This document shows, piece by piece, positions 8,085-16,974 of a DNA stretch of 64,000 bases; position 1 is the stretch's first letter; each line of letters opens with the position of its first letter. Location: assembly GCA_036399015.1 (NCBI GenBank), contig DASWNW010000062.1:1-64000 (forward strand), read 5' to 3'. The DNA is from QHVT01 sp036399015 (GTDB lineage Bacteria; Acidobacteriota; Thermoanaerobaculia; Gp7-AA8). The notes beneath the pieces are model-generated. The model was not told the DNA's origin and did not search any database. It saw nothing but the letters and a program-made list of their open reading frames with translations. Both the position numbers and the translations under genes were made by a program.

Positions 8085-9290
8085 ATGAAGCAGCTCCCCG
8101 GCTTCCGCTACGACGCGAAGCACAAGCGCGCGTTTTTCGACGGCTACGTCGCCGGCACGAACGGCAAGGTTCGTCGCCGGCGCACCATCGAGAACATTAC
8201 GCGTGACCAAGCTCTCACAGAGTGGAAGACGTTTCGAAAGGACCTAGCGAGCGGTCGAGCGGTCGACGGCCCGCTAACGCTTCAGCAGTTCTTTGACCGC
8301 TTCTACAGTCTCATCTCGGCGGGCCATGGAGCAGGCACGAAGAAGACCCAGGGCCACATCATCAAGAATCATCTCCTCCGCTACTTTGGCGACACTGAGC
8401 TGACAAAGATCACGACGATCAGGGTCATCGACTTCAAGGCGGACATGCGCGCGCGATCATGCTCGGCGAGCTACACCAATGACGCTGTTCGCGTGCTGAA
8501 GCTGCTTCTCCGTCAAGCGGTCGAGCGCGACGTGATCGCCGATTATCCGATCAAGAAGCGCGTACCGAGAGAGAAGGAGGTTCAGTTGCGTCTCGAACTC
8601 AAGGTGGAAGAGCGGACGCGGTTCTTTGCTGCGTTCGACGACGAGGCAGGGTTCCGCCGTCACATTGATACGAGCCGCGAGCTTGGACCCGTCCAGCCGA
8701 GCGAGCACTTCGACACAGAGCGCCGCTTCGGCGGCGGGATGCGCGGCGACAGCGATGCAGCGGGTGCGTACTTCGCGCGGTTCCACGAACTGCGGGAGTT
8801 CTTCATCATCGCGATCGAAACGGGGCTGCGGGCGTGGACGGACCTGCGCAACCTGGCCTGGGCGTCGATCGACTTCGCTGGAGGATTCATCCGGGTAGTG
8901 ATGCAAAAGACAGAGCTCGAGGCGGAGATCCCGATCTCGGCGGCTTGCCGCGAAGCGCTCCATGCGTGTCAAGCAAAGGCGATGGCAAGCGTTTTCGTCT
9001 TCGTTGACGCGAATGGGAAGAGGTTCTCTCCAAGCCGAATCCGCCGCGCGTTCCTGCTTGCGAAGGAACTCGCCGGCATCACACGGAGATTCAGACCGCA
9101 CGACCTCCGGCACACGTTTGGATGCCGTTTGGCGAGTCGTAATATCGGCCTTCAGAAGATCGCCAAGGCTCTCGGTCACACGACCACACGCATGGCGGAA
9201 CACTATGCACGGCCTTCCGAGGAATCGATGAGAGAAGTCGCAGACGCTCTTGATTCTGACCCTATCCTGCCGCGCGCTGCGAGCGCGTAG
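8085..9290 (+). CDS. Tyrosine site-specific integrase of element A
   Basis: The 401-residue phage-type integrase has an N-terminal arm-binding region, a SAM-like core-binding domain (about residues 60-150) and the catalytic domain (about 185-390). Catalytic residues are visible: Arg in TGLRAWTDL, Lys in QKTE, His-x-x-Arg in HDLRHTFG, His in GHTTT and Tyr in HYARPSE. The start is set at the ATG preceded by GGAGGTG (8072-8078). Between the core-binding and catalytic parts there is a charged insertion (about residues 190-225) longer than usual. It probably recombines at the 3' end of tRNA-Gly just upstream. Confidence 0.92.
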   Translation: MKQLPGFRYDAKHKRAFFDGYVAGTNGKVRRRRTIENITRDQALTEWKTFRKDLASGRAVDGPLTLQQFFDRFYSLISAGHGAGTKKTQGHIIKNHLLRYFGDTELTKITTIRVIDFKADMRARSCSASYTNDAVRVLKLLLRQAVERDVIADYPIKKRVPREKEVQLRLELKVEERTRFFAAFDDEAGFRRHIDTSRELGPVQPSEHFDTERRFGGGMRGDSDAAGAYFARFHELREFFIIAIETGLRAWTDLRNLAWASIDFAGGFIRVVMQKTELEAEIPISAACREALHACQAKAMASVFVFVDANGKRFSPSRIRRAFLLAKELAGITRRFRPHDLRHTFGCRLASRNIGLQKIAKALGHTTTRMAEHYARPSEESMREVADALDSDPILPRAASA

Positions 9291-9360
9291 GGCACACACG
9301 GGAGTCACGCCGCGAAAGCGACCGCGGCGTGACTCCAGGGCCCCATGAAGGCCTCCACTC

Positions 9361-9446
9361 TTCGCCAGTTTCGCATCCGCGAACGCGCCTTTCAGCGACG
9401 ATCCAAAGCGCCACGTGCCGAGCAGATTGACGGCAAATCAGCGTGG
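9361..9446 (+). promoter_or_regulatory. Box and hairpin leader (variant loop)
   Basis: A box variant TTCGCCAGTTTCG (9361-9373) is followed after 36-37 bp by a hairpin. CCACG at 9411-9415 pairs with CGTGG at 9442-9446, and inside it TGCC (9416-9419) pairs with GGCA (9432-9435). The spacing from box to hairpin equals that of the CTGCAAT modules, but the loop is different and a Shine-Dalgarno GGAGG is present before the ATG at 9461. Confidence 0.45.
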
Positions 9447-9460
9447 TAGTTGGAGGACAA

Positions 9461-9670
9461 ATGGCAGGTTCAGGAAAGGCTGAGAACACCGTCAACATCA
9501 TCATCGAGGCCGGTGACTTTCAGTTCAACGACTCGCTCGAAGCTGCCGATGGCAAGACAGCTCGCGACGCGGGCCGTGCGATTGCCAACTTCGCGTTGAG
9601 CCAGTTTGCGCCCCCGCGGCGCAAGTCACGCCAGCGCGATGCTTCGCAGGCGCCAGGGGAGACGAAGTAG
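9461..9670 (+). CDS. Small hypothetical protein of element A
   Basis: The 69-residue product (MAGSGKAENTVNIIIEAGDF...) shows no known domain. Its first half has alternating hydrophobic residues (VNIIIEAGDFQFN), suggesting a short beta-rich part. The C-terminus is basic (PPRRKSRQR), which could bind nucleic acid. A GGAGG 8 bases before the ATG supports the start. It follows the integrase by 170 bp and precedes the large membrane protein gene by about 55 bp, and so may open the transfer-like operon that follows. Confidence 0.5.
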   Translation: MAGSGKAENTVNIIIEAGDFQFNDSLEAADGKTARDAGRAIANFALSQFAPPRRKSRQRDASQAPGETK

Positions 9671-9725
9671 CCGGGAGACGGAGTTCGCGGCGTCCGGCAG
9701 TGCGGAACGATGCGGACGGAGCATG

Positions 9726-11867
9726 ATGCGACAATTAGCCATGAAAGAGACGAAGAAACGGGCACGTGCCCCGCGTGTCGCGTCGCGTGTCACGTACCGT
9801 GTTCTAGGACTCGCGGCGCGCATCGTTCGAACGGTCGTCGGTGGGTGGGCTTCGCGGATGGTGGATCTCGTTCACATAGCTGCCCTTAGAACCCAGAAGG
9901 CGGATTGCGGTATCAGCCGCCAGGCCAGCCACATTCTCCTCGACTTATCCCGCCTCTCCGCCCCCGGACTCTGCCTGCTCCTCCTCCTCGCGCCCGGCGT
10001 CCGCGGCGACACGATCCTCGGTCAGGCGGACGTGTGGGACATCCAATGCGATCTTGCCGTAGCCCAGCTGGTGCCGGTACAGGCGAATCGCACAATCCTC
10101 GTCACAAGCGATTTCATGAAGCCCCAGAGGTTCCCGTTCGCCACCTTCGAGTTCCACGCGACGGAGGCGAACGTCCGGGCGAACTGGCCGGCAATCATCG
10201 AGCAGGTTCGACTTCAGGGCGTCCTGCGGGGCTGCACGCCGCAGCAACTCACGTTCGTCTCCGCACGCGGCTCGTACAACGATCTTGCGCGGACGCTGGA
10301 TGCGCGCCGTCCTGCGGGGGTGTCATCGAACGTCGACTTTTCAAACGGGGTGCATCAATTCCCATTCACGCACGCCGACATGCAGTTCGCCGAATCCCGC
10401 TCACAGGCGTTCCTCATTGAGGCGCCGGACGCGCGCAAATACGACCCGCATTTCGGTGCAGCACGTCGCGTCATGGGCGCGGTCGTGTTCCTCCTCTATC
10501 CAGGTCACCTGCTGCGCTCCGAGCGGGAGAAGCCGTACCTGTACGTGTGGAAGGGAACCGAGTACGACTTCGACAAAGAGTTGCCGTATGTGACTCGCGA
10601 GAACCTCACTACGCCGAGCATTCAGGCGCGGCTTCGGGGCGAGCTCGGAGCCAATCTGCCGCTGCCGTCAGCCATCCCCTCGCCCGACAGCACGATCCCG
10701 GCCGCGACGCAGGGCGCCTCCCCGTTCTCTACGCTTGCCACGTACGATCGAGAGTCGGATCGCGCCATCCACTTGCTCGTCGAGCGGGACCGATTCGGAA
10801 AGGCCGGGCGAGACTGTGTCGCCTTCAAGACGCATGCGGAGATGCGTCGCTGCTTCGTGCTTGGCGCTGCCATCCTCCTCGCGTCCCCTGACGCAAAGCA
10901 GTACGACGACGAGTTTGCCTGGCGTGACATGCGTGTGATGGGTGCTGTCGTGTACCCGAAGTTTGATGCACGGGTGGCGTTCATCGCGCGATGGGACAGC
11001 GTTCTTGAGGAGTACGTGGATACCGGCTACGGCGACATCAATCCCGATAACCAGATCTGTCGTGAGTGTCTGTGGTCCCAGATCGTTCAAGCGAACATCC
11101 GCCGCCACATCGCAGCGAACTTCTCGGGCTTGCCCGAGATCGACCTGACGGCGTACACCACCCCCGAGTTCAAGTATCACCTTACGCACGATGAGGCGGC
11201 AGCGATCCTCGCGCGGAACCCCTCCTCATGCGCCGGCCTCTTCACCGATGTTCAGCCGCAGGGGTGGTTCGACGAGGGCTTCGATCCGTACCTCGCGGGC
11301 TTTATCTGTGATACCGGCGACTTGCGGCGTATCTGGAAGTGGATACCGGAAACGGGAGCAAGCTACGAGATCAAGGGCGTCATCTGGAAGTCGAAGACGG
11401 AGGAACGTTACGCGGCTGCGCTCCTGCGCCACGCGCTCGAGTTCAGGCCCGCCGCGCGGCTCGACTTCCGCACGGGTGTTGTCGATAAGGCTGCTGCAGC
11501 GCGGGCGGATGCGCAGACAGCTGCCGCCGAGGAGGCCCACCAGCGCGCGCGCGATGCCCAGATAGCGCGAATCAAGCGTTATGTCGCGGTGTACGGCGGA
11601 GGGGCAGCCGCGGTCATCACGCCGTTGGTGCTGCTGATCTTCTTTGTGCGAGCGTCCCAAGCGCGCGCGCGTCGGCGCCGCATCGCCGTCGTGCAGGACG
11701 AGTTGAATCAAGCCGTTGAAAGAGAGTCGGAGTCAGCACGCCTCTTACGCCTTGCGAATGAGGAGCTCCGGGAAGCGCGCGCTCGATCGAAGAAAGCGCA
11801 TGAGTTTCGCGACAACGTTCAGAAAAAGGCAAAGCAACTAATCCGGGAGGTCAAAATCGATGAGTGA
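9726..11867 (+). CDS. Large membrane protein with internal duplication and coiled-coil tail
   Basis: The protein has about 713 residues from this ATG; neighbouring in-frame ATGs at 9723 and 9741 are possible. A hydrophobic stretch PGLCLLLLLAPGV near residue 80 looks like a signal or anchor. Two similar segments follow: one has SQAFLIEAPDARKYDPHF then RRVMGAVVFLLYP, the other ILLASPDAKQYDDEF then MRVMGAVVYPKF, so part of the exported region is duplicated. A second membrane helix (AAAVITPLVLLIFFV, near residue 625) precedes a cytoplasmic coiled coil. The stop overlaps the next ATG by 8 bp, tying it to the VirD4-like ATPase operon. A role in a cell-surface or transfer complex is inferred from context only. 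Confidence 0.6.
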   Translation: MRQLAMKETKKRARAPRVASRVTYRVLGLAARIVRTVVGGWASRMVDLVHIAALRTQKADCGISRQASHILLDLSRLSAPGLCLLLLLAPGVRGDTILGQADVWDIQCDLAVAQLVPVQANRTILVTSDFMKPQRFPFATFEFHATEANVRANWPAIIEQVRLQGVLRGCTPQQLTFVSARGSYNDLARTLDARRPAGVSSNVDFSNGVHQFPFTHADMQFAESRSQAFLIEAPDARKYDPHFGAARRVMGAVVFLLYPGHLLRSEREKPYLYVWKGTEYDFDKELPYVTRENLTTPSIQARLRGELGANLPLPSAIPSPDSTIPAATQGASPFSTLATYDRESDRAIHLLVERDRFGKAGRDCVAFKTHAEMRRCFVLGAAILLASPDAKQYDDEFAWRDMRVMGAVVYPKFDARVAFIARWDSVLEEYVDTGYGDINPDNQICRECLWSQIVQANIRRHIAANFSGLPEIDLTAYTTPEFKYHLTHDEAAAILARNPSSCAGLFTDVQPQGWFDEGFDPYLAGFICDTGDLRRIWKWIPETGASYEIKGVIWKSKTEERYAAALLRHALEFRPAARLDFRTGVVDKAAAARADAQTAAAEEAHQRARDAQIARIKRYVAVYGGGAAAVITPLVLLIFFVRASQARARRRRIAVVQDELNQAVERESESARLLRLANEELREARARSKKAHEFRDNVQKKAKQLIREVKIDE

Positions 11868-12810
11868 TCTATTGGGTGGTTTCCTACGGCTCGTTGGCTT
11901 TCGACGGAAGCCGAAACCCGAGATGGAATTGATCGTGCGCGGCAAGGCGCCCGTGGTTGCACGAATTCCAACCTACGAATCTGTGGCGGACGCGGACGAA
12001 GGGCTCGAGATCGCGCGTAAGCGCGAACAGATCGCTGATCTGAATAAGAAGGCAATGCAGCACATCCAAGGCGCAACGGAAGCCGCGGGGGGCGTCGTCA
12101 TCACTGCCGAGAAGACGACGCTCGACCTCACGAAGGTCCAAGGCGAGATCCGTGCGGCAGAGGCAGAGAACGAGCTGAACGAGGACCTGCAAGAGATTCG
12201 AAACCAAACGGCGCGCGCGCGTGCATTGAAGGAGATGCACGATGCGACAGCCGCCGCGACGAAGTCGGCAGCAGATAGCCAGGAGGCCGGGCTCGAGGCG
12301 AGAAAGCGCATGCATGACGCATCAGAGCGGTTTGCGATCCCGCCAGAGCCTGATCCCCAAGTTGTTGCGCAGGAACGGTCGGCCGCGGAGCAAGAGGAGT
12401 TGGAGAACGAGCGCGTGCGAAGCATGGTGCTCGATGTGTCGTCGTGGACGTACCCCGTCACGGACGAGGAGGGCTATTACGCCTACGCCGCCTGCCAGTA
12501 TTTCGGTCCCCGGCTCGACGAAGGAAAGTCGCATGAGGAGGCTGTCGCGATAGCGGTGCGGCAGCTCCTGCTGCGCAGGAAACTTCACGGACCGTTTCCG
12601 AAAGCCGAAGCGGAGGAGCTCGCGCGCCGAGCAAGCGGCATGTGGACGAACTGGAGAAAACGCATGCGAAAAGCGCAGACGGAAGAGGCCCAGCGCAAGA
12701 CCGCGGACACGATTTTCGATGCCGCGCGAATGCAGCGCGAGGCCGCCGAACGACTGCACGACATCATCAACGGAGGCGAGACCAATGAAGAATTCGACGC
12801 AACGAAATGA
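11860..12810 (+). CDS. Coiled-coil protein between membrane protein and VirD4-like ATPase
   Basis: The 316-residue protein is predicted cytosolic and strongly charged, with long heptad-like helices at about residues 45-165 and 265-305. A compact segment (about 195-265: DVSSWTYPVTDEEGYYAYAACQYF) may be a folded domain. No family is recognised. Its ATG overlaps the stop of the upstream membrane protein gene, and its end overlaps the start of the VirD4-like gene by 26 bp, so three proteins are made from coupled frames. It could be an adaptor between the membrane protein and the ATPase. Confidence 0.6.
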   Translation: MSDLLGGFLRLVGFRRKPKPEMELIVRGKAPVVARIPTYESVADADEGLEIARKREQIADLNKKAMQHIQGATEAAGGVVITAEKTTLDLTKVQGEIRAAEAENELNEDLQEIRNQTARARALKEMHDATAAATKSAADSQEAGLEARKRMHDASERFAIPPEPDPQVVAQERSAAEQEELENERVRSMVLDVSSWTYPVTDEEGYYAYAACQYFGPRLDEGKSHEEAVAIAVRQLLLRRKLHGPFPKAEAEELARRASGMWTNWRKRMRKAQTEEAQRKTADTIFDAARMQREAAERLHDIINGGETNEEFDATK

Positions 12811-14635
12811 ACTCATGATCCCGGTCGGCGTTGATACGGCGACCGGGGAGAAGATCGCATTCCCGTGGACGGCCTTCGCGCGGGGCGGCTATTTCACCGG
12901 TCAGAGCGGCCAGGGCAAGTCGTCCACGATCTGCCGCTTCCTCACAGAGGTCACGAGGCGGGGCGCACCGGCCCTCATCATCGACGACGCAGGCGAGACC
13001 TTTCAGCAGATGGAGCGGTTTGCCGCGTTCCGTGCTGGTGTCCTGAACGAGGCCCTGCTCCGCGCCGGATTGCCCGAGCACATCCGTCGCCGCGTGATCC
13101 GCAACCGCGTGCTTCGGCGCTTCACCTTCGGCTTCATCGGTCATGGTCGCAAGAACGCGGTAGGAATCGACCTGTTGAAACGTCGTGTCGTGGGCGGGCG
13201 ACGGGAGAGCGTCGAGGAAGTGGTTCTCGCCAGCCTGAAGCCGTTCGAGGCCCGCTTCTCCGACATGACCATTCGAACGAAGTTTGTGTGGGTCGTGAAG
13301 CCGCTCCTCGCCGCGCTGGTTGCCGCGCAGCGCCCGATCACCGAAGCGCTCACCGCCCTGCTCGATCCGGTGTATTGGGGCTTTTTGATGCGCGAGATCG
13401 AGCGTCTCAAGACCTTGGAAGACGAAGAGACGCGTCGGTATGTCATCCCGCGGCTTCGGGAGCTTCGGCGCATCCTCGACCTGCGTCGCAATAAAGAGGG
13501 TCTTGAGGTCGAGCCGTTCTCGCAGCGTTTCATGGAATACGTGGATTCGACGAAGCACGCGCTCGAGGTCTTCCAGCCCGGAACGATCGTCGGGGATTTC
13601 TTCGAGAACGACACGTTCGACCCGGAGGATGTCGTCTTCGGAAACGGCGTCTTCGCGCTTACGAGCAACGTCACGAGCGAGCTCGCGCGCAATCTCGCTC
13701 TGTCCAGCGTCTACACCTTCTTCGAGCGTCTCATGGCGTATCGAACTCCTGCGATGCGCGAAGATCTGCGCCGGTTGTACGTCGTTCTCGATGAGATCCG
13801 CTGGTTCTATGAAGGCATCACGCGGTTCTTTTCGGTCGCGCGAAATCACAGGGTCAGCGCCTTCATCCTGAATCAGCAGGACGATCAATGGGACCAGCTC
13901 GGGATGCCGGCGCTCGCCAAGGTTATGCCGAGCCTCCTGCGGTTGCGCGTTCAATACCGCGCCGCTGGCCGTGAAACGGCGGACGAAATGGCGATGCGGC
14001 TCGCGAAGTACGATCCGTTCGGGATGCTGCATCGTGAGGAGACGCGAAGCGTTGCGACAGGATTCGGCCGCACCATGGGGATCTCCGACGGCGAGTCTGA
14101 CGGTTCCTCCTGGGGATTCAGCGAGAACGTGTCAGACGGCCACACGTTTTCGGCTGACATGCTCCATAGCAGTACGAACTGGTCGAGCGGTAGATCCAGA
14201 CAGTGGGGCGACTCATCATCGCGATCGTCGGGCTCGTCGTCCTCTGACTCCGAGTCTGAATCCGAGACGATCTCGGAGAGCATCCTGTCGGCCTCGGCAA
14301 GCGAGCAGCACTTCCTACGCATGCAGGAGATGCTCTCGCTGCCTGAGCATTGCGCGCTCGTGAGTCATGAGGGAGAAAGCCGTCTCGTCCGGATGCGCCG
14401 GTTCTATCCCTATCCCACGCACCGGGGTGATGTGAACCTCCTCGCGTGGTTCCAGGAGGCGGCAGGACGCCTGCAGCGCCGACGCCATGCGGAGCGGCCC
14501 CGGTACGACCGCGCGATTACCCTTACGACGCATCCTGCGCCGCCTTCCACGCCGCCCGCGCAGAAGGTACAGCCCGGAAAGGCGAAGCCTGACGCTGCCC
14601 CAAGCCGCCGCAGGAGGAACCCCCGCCAACAGTAG
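12785..14635 (+). CDS. VirD4/TraG-like coupling ATPase
   Basis: The 616-residue P-loop ATPase has Walker A GQSGQGKSS (about residues 39-47) and LIIDDAGE shortly after. A second acidic strand, LYVVLDEIRWF, near residue 340 is followed by SAFILNQQDDQWDQ, the Gln-rich sensor typical of type IV coupling and HerA/VirD4-like ATPases. A serine- and acid-rich stretch (about residues 435-505) is unusual and may be a flexible linker. No transmembrane helix is evident, so anchoring may depend on the upstream membrane protein. The ATG is preceded by GGAGGCGAG. It probably pumps DNA during transfer of element A. A second, diverged ATPase of this class is encoded at 58350-59930. Confidence 0.8.
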   Translation: MKNSTQRNELMIPVGVDTATGEKIAFPWTAFARGGYFTGQSGQGKSSTICRFLTEVTRRGAPALIIDDAGETFQQMERFAAFRAGVLNEALLRAGLPEHIRRRVIRNRVLRRFTFGFIGHGRKNAVGIDLLKRRVVGGRRESVEEVVLASLKPFEARFSDMTIRTKFVWVVKPLLAALVAAQRPITEALTALLDPVYWGFLMREIERLKTLEDEETRRYVIPRLRELRRILDLRRNKEGLEVEPFSQRFMEYVDSTKHALEVFQPGTIVGDFFENDTFDPEDVVFGNGVFALTSNVTSELARNLALSSVYTFFERLMAYRTPAMREDLRRLYVVLDEIRWFYEGITRFFSVARNHRVSAFILNQQDDQWDQLGMPALAKVMPSLLRLRVQYRAAGRETADEMAMRLAKYDPFGMLHREETRSVATGFGRTMGISDGESDGSSWGFSENVSDGHTFSADMLHSSTNWSSGRSRQWGDSSSRSSGSSSSDSESESETISESILSASASEQHFLRMQEMLSLPEHCALVSHEGESRLVRMRRFYPYPTHRGDVNLLAWFQEAAGRLQRRRHAERPRYDRAITLTTHPAPPSTPPAQKVQPGKAKPDAAPSRRRRNPRQQ

Positions 14636-14644
14636 GGGGCGCGC

Positions 14645-15775
14645 ATGAGCGAATCAATATCTGTCCGGGTTGGCGCTTGCCGGCCTCGGAGACGCTATCG
14701 CCGCGAGCGTCCGCGCGCCATGAAGCTCACTGCGCGCGACGCCGCGGTGGTACACCGCGTGTTTCTGTCGCGGTTTTCGACTGCGCAGGCCACCTTCCTC
14801 TATGCGCGTGAGGCGGCACCGGCGGGCGGGAGCGATAACTGGTCGAAGCGCCTTCGCGCCCTCTACGACGAGGGATGGCTGACGCGCTTGTACCTGCCGC
14901 AAAGCCGGTATCTCGCTCCCTCGCAGTGGCCGATTTACTGCGTGGAGTCGGGCGTCGCTGCCCGCGCCGCGGAACTCCGTCGCCCCTGGTCCGAGATCGA
15001 TCGCGCGACGCGGGCGAAGCTGGCGGCAGGGAGCGCTCCCATGCGCGATCAAATTATCCGGCTCCTCATCACCGAATTCGGGCTCGATGCCGATGCGGCC
15101 GCGGCGGGACTCCGCTCAACAACGCAGCACGCTCTAAAGCTGTACTCCGGCGAAGCCTGCCACGTACCGCACTTTCTGCTCGCGTCCACCTTCTGCTCGA
15201 TCGTCTGGCACGGCACTGCGCGCGCGGGCGTCCCTGTCTCCGGCATCCTCTCCGATGGCGGCATTGACTTGAACGAGGTTGCGGCCGGCGCCCTCGGCTC
15301 TTCGGTCTTTCCCGATTTGTTCTTCCTCGTGGGCGAGACTGCCATGTGCGTTGAGGCAGAAACGGGAAGCAGTAGCCGCGCGAAGATCGAAGCGAAAGTA
15401 CACCGGTATCTCGCGCTCGGGGAGCAACGTGCTGCATCGCTCCTCGCCGCGTGGCTTTGCAGACCGGTCGCGGATCTCCGCGTGATCTTTCACTGCGGCA
15501 CCAGCGCGCACAGGCGCATGATCGCGGACGTGATCGCGACGGCATGCCCGTACGGCACGTCGCTCTTCCTCCTCACCGACGCCGATACCTTCCATCTGGA
15601 CTATTCGCACCTGGACTTCAAGCGGAACCTCCCGATCGATATGGCCGACTCCTCGAGCGGGCTGTACGACGCTCTGGCTTCGCTTGTCTTGCGCTGCGTC
15701 GCCACACAAGTTGAAGGGCGCTCGGACCGCGGGGCGGCTACGGGGTACGTTCCGATCCTTCAGCTGCAGGGCTAG
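14645..15775 (+). CDS. Replication-relaxation-like protein
   Basis: The 376 residues begin with a winged-helix region (about 25-95: LTARDAAVVHRVFLSRFSTA through YDEGWLTRLYLP) of the kind found in replication-relaxation proteins. A C-terminal region with acid and aromatic motifs such as LFFLVGETAMCVEAETG follows. That family is tied to plasmid copy control and relaxation in integrated elements. It starts 9 bp after the coupling ATPase stop, matching the pairing of a similar protein (61779) with a similar ATPase in element C. The alternative ATG 25 codons in (MKLTARDAAVV) is possible. The family call is by pattern. Confidence 0.6.
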   Translation: MSESISVRVGACRPRRRYRRERPRAMKLTARDAAVVHRVFLSRFSTAQATFLYAREAAPAGGSDNWSKRLRALYDEGWLTRLYLPQSRYLAPSQWPIYCVESGVAARAAELRRPWSEIDRATRAKLAAGSAPMRDQIIRLLITEFGLDADAAAAGLRSTTQHALKLYSGEACHVPHFLLASTFCSIVWHGTARAGVPVSGILSDGGIDLNEVAAGALGSSVFPDLFFLVGETAMCVEAETGSSSRAKIEAKVHRYLALGEQRAASLLAAWLCRPVADLRVIFHCGTSAHRRMIADVIATACPYGTSLFLLTDADTFHLDYSHLDFKRNLPIDMADSSSGLYDALASLVLRCVATQVEGRSDRGAATGYVPILQLQG

Positions 15776-15803
15776 ATAGGGACGAGATGGCGACGCGGAT
15801 CGA

Positions 15804-16571
15804 TCAGACCTTGCGACGGCTGCGCGGCATCATCGCATCGAGCCGCGCACGGGTTTCCGCCACGGCCTGAGCGGCGTCCTGGTTCGCGAAGAACCGGTCA
15901 TTACGCGTCCGCATGTCCGCCACTTCTTGTGCGAAAAGTTCGACGGCACCCGTCCTCGGCCGCGCCGCCGCCGCCGTGGCACGCGCGGCGGCGCCGGTCT
16001 GTCGCATGATCTGCGCGCCGCGATCGGCAGCCTCACCGAGGATCTCCGCTTCGATAACGTCGGGGACAGTTCCAGTTCCACCATCCCATCGGCCGTCCAT
16101 GCGCGGATCGTCTTCGATCAGCTCCGCGTCGATCGCATCTTCCTCGATCAATCGGGTAGGGGTCGCCGGAAGCTCACGGCGAAGAGGCCGGCCGGCACCG
16201 CGCTCGCGGCGCGCCGGACGGCGGAACGCCGTGTCCATGCCCTCGCCGAAGATGTCCCGGAAGATCTGGTCGTTGGAGCGCATGGCCGCATTCGCCGCTT
16301 CGCCCATTTCCTGCCCGACGTCTGCGAGCATCGCTTGATTCTCGCCAAGGATCTCCGCGAGCATCCTTCGCGTCTCGCCCTGGATCGTCGTCGCGGTCTC
16401 TCGCAGGGTTGGCGAGCGGCGCGGCTGACTAGGCGCACGTGCATTCAACGGTCCGCGGTCGTCGGGAGTGCGAGGCGTAGGCGTGGGTAGTAGGAGGCTA
16501 TGAATCGTACGCCTGCCGATTTCAGGCTGCAATGGCGGGTGTTTGGGCAGCTCCGGACGCCATTTCGACAC
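15804..16571 (-). CDS. Hypothetical charged protein, start uncertain
   Basis: This minus-strand frame is the least arginine-biased in the region and contains amphipathic helices (RRMLAEILGENQAMLADVGQ; then VIEAEILGEAADRGAQIM), so it is likely real. No family is recognised. The open frame continues upstream to an ATG at 16661, but that part would cover the box and hairpin of the neighbouring module. A GTG at 16571 or a later start is therefore more likely. It converges on the plus-strand replication-relaxation gene, with 28 bp between the stop codons. Confidence 0.45.
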   Translation of the reverse strand: MSKWRPELPKHPPLQPEIGRRTIHSLLLPTPTPRTPDDRGPLNARAPSQPRRSPTLRETATTIQGETRRMLAEILGENQAMLADVGQEMGEAANAAMRSNDQIFRDIFGEGMDTAFRRPARRERGAGRPLRRELPATPTRLIEEDAIDAELIEDDPRMDGRWDGGTGTVPDVIEAEILGEAADRGAQIMRQTGAAARATAAAARPRTGAVELFAQEVADMRTRNDRFFANQDAAQAVAETRARLDAMMPRSRRKV

Positions 16572-16694
16572 TCTTGCAGCCTTTGATCTCCTTTTACGCG
16601 AGACTGCTCGCGCGACGTTGAGATTGCAGCTCTCGTCTCCTCGAACGGGGCGCGAGCACATGCACCGTTCATTTCATCCCTAACCCTGACTACT
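16564..16694 (+). promoter_or_regulatory. Module leader 1: box, inverted-loop hairpin, CTAACCC
   Basis: Box TTCGACACTCTTGC lies at 16564-16577. After 36 bp comes a hairpin at 16614-16637: GACG, TT, GAG, loop ATTGCAG, CTC, T, CGTC. CTAACCC at 16680-16686 sits 8 bases before the ATG at 16695, and no Shine-Dalgarno sequence is present there. The segment CCGTTC followed by TTTCATC before CTAACCC is also shared with the leader of the paralogous gene at 63241. The whole arrangement recurs in the other modules. Confidence 0.75.
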
Positions 16695-16973
16695 ATGCAG
16701 CCGGTAGAAGAACTAATCGCTCTCGCGGAAGCCGGGAAAGCGCACATCGACGCCTCGTACACCGTCACGCGGTACCACATCGTGCGGAAGGGCGTCGACG
16801 ATCGTGGCGAGCCGCTGGATTATCCGGCGATCTTTCTTCTCATCAGCGACGAGGATGGGAGCGTCTACGACGACTTCTCCTACTTCACCGACGGAGATAT
16901 CGACGTGAAGCTCCGTGACGAAGACGCCGAGCGTCTTCGTGCAGTCATCGAGCAGAATATGCAGCGGCGCTAA
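16695..16973 (+). CDS. Small conserved module protein, paralogue of 62960-63241
   Basis: The 92-residue acidic protein starts ELIALAEAGKAHIDASYTVT, continues with RYHIVRKGVDDRGE and YPAIFLLISDEDGSVYDD, and ends with YFTDGD and RLRAVI. The element C protein has the same frame of motifs (RYAITRNGIDDSGE, YAAIFLSISGEDGGVYDD, YFTDED), so the two are clear paralogues. No known domain is seen. The gene lies between an upstream hairpin with loop ATTGCAG and a downstream hairpin with loop CTGCAAT. It is small, cytosolic and acidic, as are many plasmid or phage accessory proteins. Confidence 0.75.
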   Translation: MQPVEELIALAEAGKAHIDASYTVTRYHIVRKGVDDRGEPLDYPAIFLLISDEDGSVYDDFSYFTDGDIDVKLRDEDAERLRAVIEQNMQRR

Positions 16974-16974
16974 C

